Positions 1 to 4,942 of a stretch of 8,682 bases of DNA are shown here, piece after piece. The stretch is from Spirochaetota bacterium. GTDB lineage: Bacteria > Spirochaetota > UBA4802 > JAFGJZ01. Numbering within the stretch: the stretch's first letter is position 1; each line of letters begins with the position of its first letter. The notes under the pieces were generated by a model. It had not been told where the DNA came from and searched no databases. It worked only from the letters and a program-made list of their open reading frames with translations. The DNA is taken from the NCBI GenBank assembly GCA_022704645.1, contig JAKJGA010000068.1, positions 1-8,682 on the forward strand, written 5' to 3'. The position numbers were made by a program, and so were the translations under genes.

Positions 1-2
1 TT

Positions 3-31
3 AAAAAGCCGGATGGGATGTCCGGCTTTTT
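3..31. terminator. Rho-independent terminator, probably bidirectional
   Basis: Perfect 11-bp stem: AAAAAGCCGGA at 3-13 pairs with TCCGGCTTTTT at 21-31 around a 7-base loop. The stem is GC-rich at the loop end and A/T at the foot, so each strand reads a hairpin that ends in a T run. On the minus strand it lies 45 bases past the flagellin stop codon and would end the flaB transcript. It could also end a plus-strand transcript entering from the left. The pairing is seen directly; function is inferred from the standard form of intrinsic terminators. Confidence 0.85.
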
Positions 32-50
32 GTTTTGTGGTATTGCGAAA

Positions 51-64
51 TTGGCTCAAGCCAA
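51..64 (-). repeat. Small hairpin just after the flagellin stop
   Basis: TTGGC at 51-55 and GCCAA at 60-64 form a 5-bp stem with a 4-base loop, 12 bases beyond the flaB stop. On the minus strand it is followed by TTTCG, too weak a T run for a good terminator alone. It may protect the 3' end of the flaB mRNA or assist the stronger terminator at 3-31. Confidence 0.35.
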
Positions 65-76
65 AATTTAATGCGA

Positions 77-925
77 TTACTGAAGAAGTCTGAGCACTCC
101 CTGGCTCTTCTGATTCGCCTGTGCGAGCATCGATGTCGCAGCCTGCTGGAGAATCTGATATCTTGTAAATGAAGACATCTGCTCTGCCATGTCTGTGTCT
201 CTGATGCGGGATTCTGATGCCTGTGTATTTTCGTACGCGTTCATCAATCCTTTCGCTGCATGCTCGAGTCTGTTGTAATATGCTCCAAGGTCCGCTCTCT
301 GTTTTGATATAATTCTAAGAGCTTCGTCTGCGAGTCCTATTACGCTGTTTGCTTTGCCCGGAGTCGAGATCGATATAAATGTAAGCGTTGTAGGGTTTCT
401 AAGACCTAGAGCCGCTGTTGTCATTGTCTCGATAAATACTCTTTCTCTCTGGTGCATGTTCGGACCCATGTGGAACCACATTGAAGCAGTCGGTCTGAGT
501 CTTGCAAACGAACCTGTCAACAGTTTCATCTTGTTGAACTCGGCCTGTGATGAAATACGGTCTACTTCATCGATAAGTTCAGATACTTCAACCTGTATCA
601 GCTGACGGTCCTCAGGAGTATAAATTCCGTTTGCCGCCTGCACCGCAAGAACACGTATACGCTGAATGATTCCGTGAGTTTCCTCAAGATATCCTTCCGC
701 AGTCTGTATAAGACTCATGCCGTCTTCTGTGTTTCTTTCAGCCTGACGAAGTCCCTGAATCTGTGATCTCATTTTTTCAGATACTGCAAGTCCTGATGCG
801 TCATCACCTGCTTTATTGATTCGCAATCCCGATGATAGTTTTTCGATATCGGAAGTGAGACTCCAGTCGTGAAACTTGAGTGTGCGATGTGCGAAAATCG
901 CGCTGACGTTGTGATTGATAATCAT
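77..925 (-). CDS. flaB: Flagellin, periplasmic flagellar filament core protein (FlaB type)
   Basis: 282-residue flagellin that polymerises into the core of the flagellar filament, which in spirochaetes turns inside the periplasm. The N-terminal D0/D1 helices cover about residues 1-140 (MIINHN start, then LSSGLRINKAGDDASGLAVS at 30-49). The C-terminal D1/D0 helices cover about 190-282 (KQRADLGAYYNRLE, then NTQASESRIRDTDMA). The middle, 141-189, is short and holds the spirochaetal SMWFHMGPN block, so there is no D2/D3 outer domain. The length is normal for FlaB (about 285). No signal peptide is expected because flagellins leave through the flagellar type III apparatus. The start is fixed by a strong AAGGAGGA ribosome site (938-931), five bases ahead. 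The gene is transcribed alone, away from the PBP gene. A candidate sigma-28 promoter and a possible CsrA-controlled leader lie upstream. Residues around 55-95 resemble Leptospira FlaB more than Treponema FlaB from memory. Confidence 0.97.
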   Translation of the reverse strand: MIINHNVSAIFAHRTLKFHDWSLTSDIEKLSSGLRINKAGDDASGLAVSEKMRSQIQGLRQAERNTEDGMSLIQTAEGYLEETHGIIQRIRVLAVQAANGIYTPEDRQLIQVEVSELIDEVDRISSQAEFNKMKLLTGSFARLRPTASMWFHMGPNMHQRERVFIETMTTAALGLRNPTTLTFISISTPGKANSVIGLADEALRIISKQRADLGAYYNRLEHAAKGLMNAYENTQASESRIRDTDMAEQMSSFTRYQILQQAATSMLAQANQKSQGVLRLLQ

Positions 926-930
926 TCTAT

Positions 931-940
931 TCCTCCTTGA
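931..940 (-). promoter_or_regulatory. flaB: flaB ribosome binding site, possible second CsrA site
   Basis: The minus strand reads TCAAGGAGGA, then ATAGA, then the flaB ATG. This is a near-perfect Shine-Dalgarno sequence and confirms the start at 925. All ten bases also fit the CsrA/RsmE consensus [A/U]CANGGANG[U/A]. Any strong Shine-Dalgarno already satisfies most of that consensus, so this match alone carries little weight. It matters because of the second match 19 bases upstream. Confidence 0.9.
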
Positions 941-948
941 ATATTACC

Positions 949-966
949 GTTATCATCCGTGATAAC
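949..966 (-). promoter_or_regulatory. Leader hairpin with GGA in the loop, candidate CsrA site
   Basis: The flaB leader RNA reads GUUAUCA-CGGA-UGAUAAC: a perfect 7-bp stem closed by a CGGA loop. The ten bases UCACGGAUGA across the loop match the CsrA/RsmE consensus [A/U]CANGGANG[U/A] at every position, in the preferred setting of a GGA exposed in a hairpin loop. The hairpin ends eight bases before the extended Shine-Dalgarno site. The structure is read directly from the sequence; CsrA binding is inference, since no csrA or fliW gene lies in this window. Confidence 0.6.
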
Positions 967-991
967 TGAGAATTCCTTATTGTCATATAAA

Positions 992-1018
992 GAGTCGGTG
1001 TTATTGAATGATCCTTTA
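992..1018 (-). promoter_or_regulatory. Candidate sigma-28 (FliA) promoter of flaB
   Basis: The minus strand has TAAAGGAT at 1018-1011, 11 bases, then ACCGACTC at 999-992. The sigma-28 consensus is TAAAGTTT-N11-GCCGATAA, so the spacing is exact, the -35 box fits 6 of 8, and the -10 box keeps the CCGA core (4 of 8). Transcription would start near 985, giving a leader of about 60 bases that contains the 949-966 hairpin and the ribosome site. The poor end of the -10 box keeps this tentative. Confidence 0.45.
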
Positions 1019-1184
1019 ATGATTATTATTGCTAAATAATGGCGATTAATGGCAAAAAAATGAAAAAATGATATCAAAACGTGCATTTTACATAGCAAAA
1101 TCAAAAAAGATATAAAACTTAGTTTTTATTGTTGAATACCGCGCTTCCTTTTAATCCTATGTCTTTGTCCGGGCTGTTTTAGGC

Positions 1185-1207
1185 TTTTCTTCTATAAATA
1201 GAGAAAA
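1185..1207 (+). promoter_or_regulatory. Candidate -10 box and dyad upstream of the PBP gene
   Basis: TATAAA at 1193-1198 is a 5-of-6 match to the sigma-70 -10 box, 55 bases before the PBP start codon. It sits at the centre of a dyad: TCTAT (1191-1195) mirrors ATAGA (1198-1202), and the symmetry runs outward as TTTTC/GAAAA with one extra base on the left. No good -35 box is found 16-18 bases upstream (the nearest, TTGTCC at 1165-1170, is 22 bases away). The promoter is therefore weak or activator-dependent, if real. Confidence 0.35.
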
Positions 1208-1253
1208 ACAACGGTTCTGATTCAGTTTAAAAATAATGAATTTAAGGTGAGTT

Positions 1254-3782
1254 ATGTTTGGTCGGAAATTCGGCGGCAAAGCGAAATTGAGTATGATCAG
1301 GATTCCCTCGTTTTTAACGAGATTATCCTTTCCCGAGATTCATATTCCGACTTTTGACACCGTTCTTGGTTTTATTCTTAATTTTAATTTTCAGAAAAAT
1401 AAGCGCCGTATAATCATCGCGCTCAGTGCTGGCGCGTTTATTTTTACGGTATTTATAGTCGCGGATTTTATGAAGGTGAGAGCCCTCGCTGAATATACGC
1501 CTGAAACTACCACCAAGCTTTATGATAAAAACGGAATTCTGATTTCCGAACTTTTCCGCCAAAAGAGAGATGTTGTTCCTTACTCTAATATGCCTAAAAA
1601 CCTTGTCAATGCCTTCGTCGCCATGGAAGATAATGATTTCTATGATCATATCGGAATTAATCCCAAGGCGATTGTTCGTGCGATGCTTGTCAATATATCA
1701 TCTTTCAGCATAAAGCAGGGCGGCAGTACGATAACCCAGCAGCTTGCAAAGGTTCTGATGACTTCGGGCAAGCGTACCATATTCAGAAAAGTCAAAGACG
1801 TCTTTCTCGCTCTGATGATCGAAGCTTTTTATGATAAAGACAAGATTATGGAGCTTTATCTGAATCAGATTTTTTTAGGTCATGACACCTACGGAGTTGA
1901 AGCAGCTTCACAGCTCTATTTTAAAAAGCATGTAAAGGATCTCAATCTAGCGGAATGCGCTCTTCTTTCGACTCTTCCTTCGGCGCCGAATCTTTATTCG
2001 CCGATTAAAAATATCAAACGTTCAAGACAGATGCATATAATAGCTCTCGCTAAGATGGCTGATTTGGGTTATATCACTGTTAAGGAAGCCGAAGATGCTT
2101 ATAATGAGTTCTGGCCGGAATACAGTTATGAAATAAGCGATGTTTCGCCGAGCATAAGTTCGTGGTCGGAACGCATAGACAAAGCGCCTTGGTTTACCGA
2201 GTATGTGCGCCGCCAGCTCCTCAAGGAAATGACAGAAGAGGAACTCTATTCGGGCGGACTCTCTGTATATACGACGCTTGATCTTTCTAAACAGCTTGCG
2301 GCGAATGAAGTTATGGAATCGGCTTTGCGTCAGCAGAATGCTGTTTCTACCAATCTCCTTTTTTTCAAAGAAGATGTTATTACGGAACAGTTTGCCGCAG
2401 AAGCGGAAATGTTTACATTGCTTTTTGATTTGAATTCAATCTCAAACAAAGGTTCGCTTGAAGGCAAGAAAATCAACGATGCATTCAAACAGGATGCGCT
2501 TGACGAAATAGAAATTATCAATTTTTTCCTCGGAAGCGACAACATGGGGGAAACCTTTTCTGAATATAAATTCAACAACTTTCAGGATAAAGATTTCTTG
2601 AAGGTTCAGGGCGCGCTTATTTCCGTTAATCAATCTAACGGATATATCGAAGCTATGATCGGCGGAAGCACTTTTGAAAGACAGAATCAGCTGAACCGTG
2701 CTGTTCAGTCATACCGTCAGCCGGGTTCTTCAATCAAGCCTTTGCTTTATGCCGCGGCTTTTGAAAAAGGCGATTTTTCACCGGCATCATCTTTCTTCGA
2801 TTCGCCGGCATTTTATATGGATAATGAGGGCGGCGACTGGACTCCGGAAAACTATGAGGGCGGCTATAACGGGATGATGACTCTGCGCCGTGCTCTCGCG
2901 ATGTCGATTAACGTAATCTCCGTTAAGCTTGCCGAGTCAATCGGCATTCAGAATGTCATGGATTATTACGCGTCTTTTTTCGGTATGGACAAACAAAGCG
3001 CGAAGAGAAGAATTCCGAGAAATTTTTCCATTGCACTCGGTTCAATAGATGTGACTCCGCTTGAAATTACCTGCGCATATGGTGCTATTGCCAACGGCGG
3101 TATGGAAGTTCTTCCTTTCGGAATCAGATACATAAAAGACCGCGATAAGAAGATAATTAAAGACTACGAATCCGAGATGAAAAAGAAAAATGAAAAGCGC
3201 AGGCGGATTATTGAGCCGGCGACTTCACAGATAATGATAAGCATGCTTCAAAGTACCATCAATTCGGGAACAGGCGCCGGTGCATATCCGGGCCGTCCTG
3301 CGTGCGGTAAAACGGGGACTACAAGCGGCTGGCGTGATGCGTGGTTCGTAGGGTTTACACCTGAAGTTACAACTGCGATATGGTTCGGTTATGACACTCA
3401 GGGTATTTCACTCGGTGTAGGGCAGACGGGAGGCGGGATCGCGGCGCCGACATGGGGAAGATATATGCGTCAGGCTCTCAGCCGTTATCCCGTTACAGGA
3501 TTTCCTGAGTTTGCAGGACTTGAATCAATGGAAGTCTGTGCTTTCAGCGGAATGAAACCGACGGCCGACTGCAAGGAAATTATAAAAGAAGTTTTTATCC
3601 CCGGAAAGACTCCGAAAGAAGAATGTAAATTCTGTGCAGACAGAAACAACGGATATAATCTCAATATCAAAGGACCGAAGGAAAGTATTGTTGAAAAAAA
3701 TAAAAACGAAATCAACAGCGGAATAAAATCCTTGAAGGGTGATAAGATTCTTGATAATATCGGCGAAGACTTACTTAAATAA
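1254..3782 (+). CDS. Class A penicillin-binding protein, PBP1A family (bifunctional peptidoglycan synthase)
   Basis: 842-residue inner-membrane enzyme that polymerises lipid II into glycan strands and cross-links the stem peptides. It has a 50-residue cytoplasmic tail and one membrane helix at about 52-72. The GT51 domain covers about 85-280: catalytic Glu125 in MEDNDFYDHIG, GGSTITQQLAK at 156-166, motif 3 at 178-209, and LNLAECALLSTLPSAP at 230-245. A linker of about 100 residues follows. The transpeptidase domain runs from about 450 to 740 with Ser492-x-x-Lys495, Ser551-Ile-Asn553 and Lys686-Thr-Gly-Thr689. The C-terminal tail holds four cysteines (762, 773, 791, 794). Odd point: the second conserved GT51 glutamate (Glu290 in E. 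coli PBP1b) is Asp182 here. The ATG has an AAGGTGAG ribosome site at 1244-1251. It is followed 12 bases later by a hydrolase gene, probably in one transcript. Confidence 0.96.
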   Translation: MFGRKFGGKAKLSMIRIPSFLTRLSFPEIHIPTFDTVLGFILNFNFQKNKRRIIIALSAGAFIFTVFIVADFMKVRALAEYTPETTTKLYDKNGILISELFRQKRDVVPYSNMPKNLVNAFVAMEDNDFYDHIGINPKAIVRAMLVNISSFSIKQGGSTITQQLAKVLMTSGKRTIFRKVKDVFLALMIEAFYDKDKIMELYLNQIFLGHDTYGVEAASQLYFKKHVKDLNLAECALLSTLPSAPNLYSPIKNIKRSRQMHIIALAKMADLGYITVKEAEDAYNEFWPEYSYEISDVSPSISSWSERIDKAPWFTEYVRRQLLKEMTEEELYSGGLSVYTTLDLSKQLAANEVMESALRQQNAVSTNLLFFKEDVITEQFAAEAEMFTLLFDLNSISNKGSLEGKKINDAFKQDALDEIEIINFFLGSDNMGETFSEYKFNNFQDKDFLKVQGALISVNQSNGYIEAMIGGSTFERQNQLNRAVQSYRQPGSSIKPLLYAAAFEKGDFSPASSFFDSPAFYMDNEGGDWTPENYEGGYNGMMTLRRALAMSINVISVKLAESIGIQNVMDYYASFFGMDKQSAKRRIPRNFSIALGSIDVTPLEITCAYGAIANGGMEVLPFGIRYIKDRDKKIIKDYESEMKKKNEKRRRIIEPATSQIMISMLQSTINSGTGAGAYPGRPACGKTGTTSGWRDAWFVGFTPEVTTAIWFGYDTQGISLGVGQTGGGIAAPTWGRYMRQALSRYPVTGFPEFAGLESMEVCAFSGMKPTADCKEIIKEVFIPGKTPKEECKFCADRNNGYNLNIKGPKESIVEKNKNEINSGIKSLKGDKILDNIGEDLLK

Positions 3783-3794
3783 TTGAGAGGGGAC

Positions 3795-4340
3795 ATGCTC
3801 AGAGATTCTTTTTTGATGATAATAGATATGCAGGAAAAACTCGTTCCGGCAATGAATCAGCCTGATCTTCAGGAGGCTGTTTCAAACATTCAGATGCTTG
3901 TTGCTGCTTATGCGAAATTCGATATTCCGGTCATTGCGACTGAACAGTATCCTAACGGTGTAGGTTCTACGATAAAGAAATTAAAAACCTCTGAAGGTTT
4001 TGACAAAGTAAGCATCATGGAAAAACTTCACTTTGATTCACTTAAAGAGAGTTCAATTAATGACGCGGTAAAAAAGTTAAACAGAAAAAAAGCCGTTATC
4101 TGCGGAATCGAATCGCATATATGCATTTATCAGACAGCTCTTTCGTTTCTTGCGGAAGGTTATGAAACCTATGTCGTTGCAGATGCGGTAGCTTCAAGAA
4201 ATTCTAAGAGCATGGAATATGCTCTAAATTCACTTGTTTCTGAAGGGGTAAAAGTTCTTCCGGCAGAATCAATTCTGTTTATGCTTATAGAACGCGCGGG
4301 CTGTGAAGATTTCAAATTCATTCACCGCATTATTCGATAA
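3795..4340 (+). CDS. Isochorismatase-fold cysteine hydrolase (YcaC/ISOC-like)
   Basis: 181-residue single-domain cytosolic hydrolase of the isochorismatase-like superfamily. The family's Asp-Lys-Cys triad is visible as Asp11 (IIDMQ), Lys77 (IMEKLHF) and Cys110 (CGIESHICIYQTA). The TEQYPNGVGST block at 49-59 matches the ISOC1/ISOC2-like branch rather than true isochorismatases or nicotinamidases. The substrate cannot be told, and no siderophore or NAD genes are nearby. I start it at ATG 3795 because GAGAGGGGA (3785-3793) lies just ahead. The in-frame TTG at 3783 would add four residues but has no ribosome site. The 12-base gap to the PBP stop suggests co-transcription. No terminator follows before the tRNA gene. 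Confidence 0.92.
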   Translation: MLRDSFLMIIDMQEKLVPAMNQPDLQEAVSNIQMLVAAYAKFDIPVIATEQYPNGVGSTIKKLKTSEGFDKVSIMEKLHFDSLKESSINDAVKKLNRKKAVICGIESHICIYQTALSFLAEGYETYVVADAVASRNSKSMEYALNSLVSEGVKVLPAESILFMLIERAGCEDFKFIHRIIR

Positions 4341-4345
4341 TTTTC

Positions 4346-4374
4346 TTGACGGAAAATGCACTGAATTATATCAA
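4346..4374 (+). promoter_or_regulatory. Candidate sigma-70 promoter for tRNA-Leu
   Basis: TTGACG (4346-4351, 5 of 6 to the -35 consensus), 17 bases, then TATCAA (4369-4374, 4 of 6). An overlapping alternative -10 is TATATC at 4367-4372 with a 15-base gap. The box lies just past the hydrolase stop codon and ends nine bases before the mature tRNA, as expected for a tRNA with a very short 5' leader. Confidence 0.5.
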
Positions 4375-4383
4375 GTATCCATC

Positions 4384-4467
4384 GCCCAGGTGGTGGAATT
4401 GGTAGACACACTAGCTTGAGGGGCTAGCGGAAGTTCTTCTGTACGAGTTCGAATCTCGTCCTGGGCA
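4384..4467 (+). tRNA. tRNA-Leu, anticodon GAG
   Basis: Complete class II tRNA. The acceptor stem pairs GCCCAGG (4384-4390) with CCTGGGC (4460-4466). The D stem is GTG/CAC (4393-4395, 4407-4409) with GG in the loop. The anticodon stem is CTAGC/GCTAG (4411-4415, 4423-4427) with loop TTGAGGG, so the anticodon is GAG at 4418-4420, reading CUC and CUU. The long variable arm is CGGAA/TTCTG (4428-4432, 4437-4441), typical of leucine and serine tRNAs. The T arm is ACGAG-TTCGAAT-CTCGT (4443-4459), and the discriminator base is A4467. The 3' CCA is not encoded (CAA follows), so it must be added by the CCA-adding enzyme. CTT and CTC leucine codons are frequent in the neighbouring genes. Confidence 0.97.
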
Positions 4468-4468
4468 C

Positions 4469-4500
4469 AAAAGGATCGCGAAAGCGGTCCTTTTCTTTTT
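4469..4500 (+). terminator. Rho-independent terminator of the tRNA-Leu transcript
   Basis: An 11-bp stem (AAAAGGATCGC at 4469-4479 with GCGGTCCTTTT at 4484-4494, one T-G pair) is closed by a GAAA tetraloop and followed by TTTTCTTTTT. GCGAAAGC at the tip is a known very stable mini-hairpin. It starts one base after the tRNA discriminator base, so it would also end any read-through from the PBP/hydrolase genes. Confidence 0.9.
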
Positions 4501-4511
4501 CTTTTCTGCAA

Positions 4512-4517
4512 TATAAT
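4512..4517 (+). promoter_or_regulatory. Candidate -10 box of the cupin-AraC operon
   Basis: Perfect TATAAT, 54 bases before the cupin start codon and just after the tRNA terminator. The -35 region falls in the terminator's T tract and has no good match (TTTTCT at 15 bases spacing is the best), so an activator may be needed. A start near 4524 would leave a leader of about 48 bases that contains the palindrome and hairpin described below. Confidence 0.4.
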
Positions 4518-4533
4518 CCAATACATTTTAACA

Positions 4534-4543
4534 ATGACGTCAT
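4534..4543. repeat. 10-bp perfect palindrome ATGACGTCAT in the cupin leader
   Basis: ATGACGTCAT is fully self-complementary and lies between the candidate -10 box and the ribosome site, where a repressor operator would be expected. It overlaps the left arm of the start-codon hairpin by four bases. No known regulator can be named from the sequence. Confidence 0.4.
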
Positions 4544-4575
4544 AAGTTCTCTTAATCAAAAGGAGGAACTTATGA
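4540..4575 (+). promoter_or_regulatory. Leader hairpin burying the cupin start codon
   Basis: TCATAAGTTC (4540-4549) and GAACTTATGA (4566-4575) are perfect inverted repeats of 10 bp, extendable by one T-G pair, around a 14-base loop. In the mRNA the right arm contains the AUG start codon and the last bases of the AAGGAGGAA ribosome site; the rest of that site is in the loop. The pairing is direct sequence evidence. Control of translation through it, for example by temperature, a protein or a ligand, is inference. Confidence 0.55.
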
Positions 4576-4937
4576 AAACAGATTTATCAAAAATTATCAC
4601 ATCAACAGGCATGAATGAAAATGATTCATGGAATCCGCATCCGTCATTTGACGGAGTCTATATGCGTAATCTCATCACATCCAAAGACAGCGGCGGAAAA
4701 ATAAGCTGTCATATAGTACGGCTTGATCCCGGTGCTGAACTTAAGTCTCATATGCATGAAGGGAAAAGTGAAACACATGAAGTGCTTGCCGGCAGCGGAA
4801 TCTTTAATCTTGCAGGCAGTGAATATTCTTACGAGAAGGGTGTCGCAGCTTTTATACCTGAAGATACCATTCACTCGGTAAAAGCCGGTAATGACGGAAT
4901 AATACTTCTTGCAAAATTTGTTCCGCCTCTTAATTAG
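4572..4937 (+). CDS. Small single-domain cupin protein
   Basis: 121-residue protein made of one cupin barrel. Cupin motif 1 is complete: G54-x5-H60-x-H62-x4-E67-x6-G74. Motif 2 is recognisable as G90-x5-P96-x-D98-x2-H101. His60, His62, Glu67 and His101 are the expected metal ligands, so it should bind one divalent metal. There is no signal peptide, so it is cytosolic. The function is unknown: small cupins include isomerases, dioxygenases and ligand-binding proteins. The start has a textbook AAGGAGGAA site three bases ahead, partly caught in the leader hairpin. The AraC regulator gene begins five bases after its stop, so the two form an operon, and the cupin probably handles or buffers the compound the regulator senses (inference). 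Confidence 0.9.
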   Translation: MKTDLSKIITSTGMNENDSWNPHPSFDGVYMRNLITSKDSGGKISCHIVRLDPGAELKSHMHEGKSETHEVLAGSGIFNLAGSEYSYEKGVAAFIPEDTIHSVKAGNDGIILLAKFVPPLN

Positions 4938-4942
4938 GAGGA
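4935..4942 (+). promoter_or_regulatory. Ribosome site of the AraC gene overlapping the cupin stop codon
   Basis: TAGGAGGA: the cupin TAG stop forms the beginning of the AraC gene's Shine-Dalgarno. The AGGAGG core (4936-4941) is only one base from ATG 4943, shorter than the usual 5-9. No better in-frame ATG, GTG or TTG is close downstream. Tight coupling, with the terminating ribosome re-starting at once, is the likely arrangement. Confidence 0.6.

Larger units (their letters stand above)
926..1253. other. Divergent intergenic region between flaB and the PBP gene
   Basis: This stretch of about 330 bases holds the control regions of two divergent genes. 926-1018 carries the flaB leader and candidate promoter. 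1019-1135 is very AT-rich. It contains a 6-bp A/T hairpin (ATTATT-gcta-AATAAT, 1025-1040) and two ATGGC copies exactly 10 bp apart (1039-1043 and 1049-1053). 1185-1207 carries a dyad over a TATAAA box facing the PBP gene. I see no convincing small gene or RNA gene in it. Confidence 0.7.

Noticed and set aside
354..605. 83-codon plus-strand frame inside flaB
   Set aside because: It is antisense to a strongly conserved flagellin and has no independent support.
1025..1053. A/T hairpin and two ATGGC copies 10 bp apart, considered as a sigma-54 site or activator site
   Set aside because: The GG/GC spacing does not fit a sigma-54 promoter, and short A/T symmetry is common in such AT-rich DNA. It is mentioned only as part of the intergenic description.
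922..1104. 60-codon minus-strand frame whose TGA overlaps the flaB ATG (ATGA), suggesting a coupled leader gene
   Set aside because: It starts at TTG with no ribosome site, runs through the AT-rich promoter region and the leader hairpin, and its composition looks like translated intergenic DNA. The candidate transcript start near 985 lies inside it.
3783..3794. In-frame TTG start that would lengthen the hydrolase by four residues
   Set aside because: No ribosome site precedes it, while the purine-rich GAGAGGGGA sits correctly for the ATG at 3795, and family proteins begin close to the IIDMQ strand.
4371..4559. 62-codon minus-strand frame giving a peptide with DEIRTRTEELPLAPQAS
   Set aside because: This is the well-known false protein made by reading the antisense of a tRNA-Leu gene; it covers the tRNA and its terminator.
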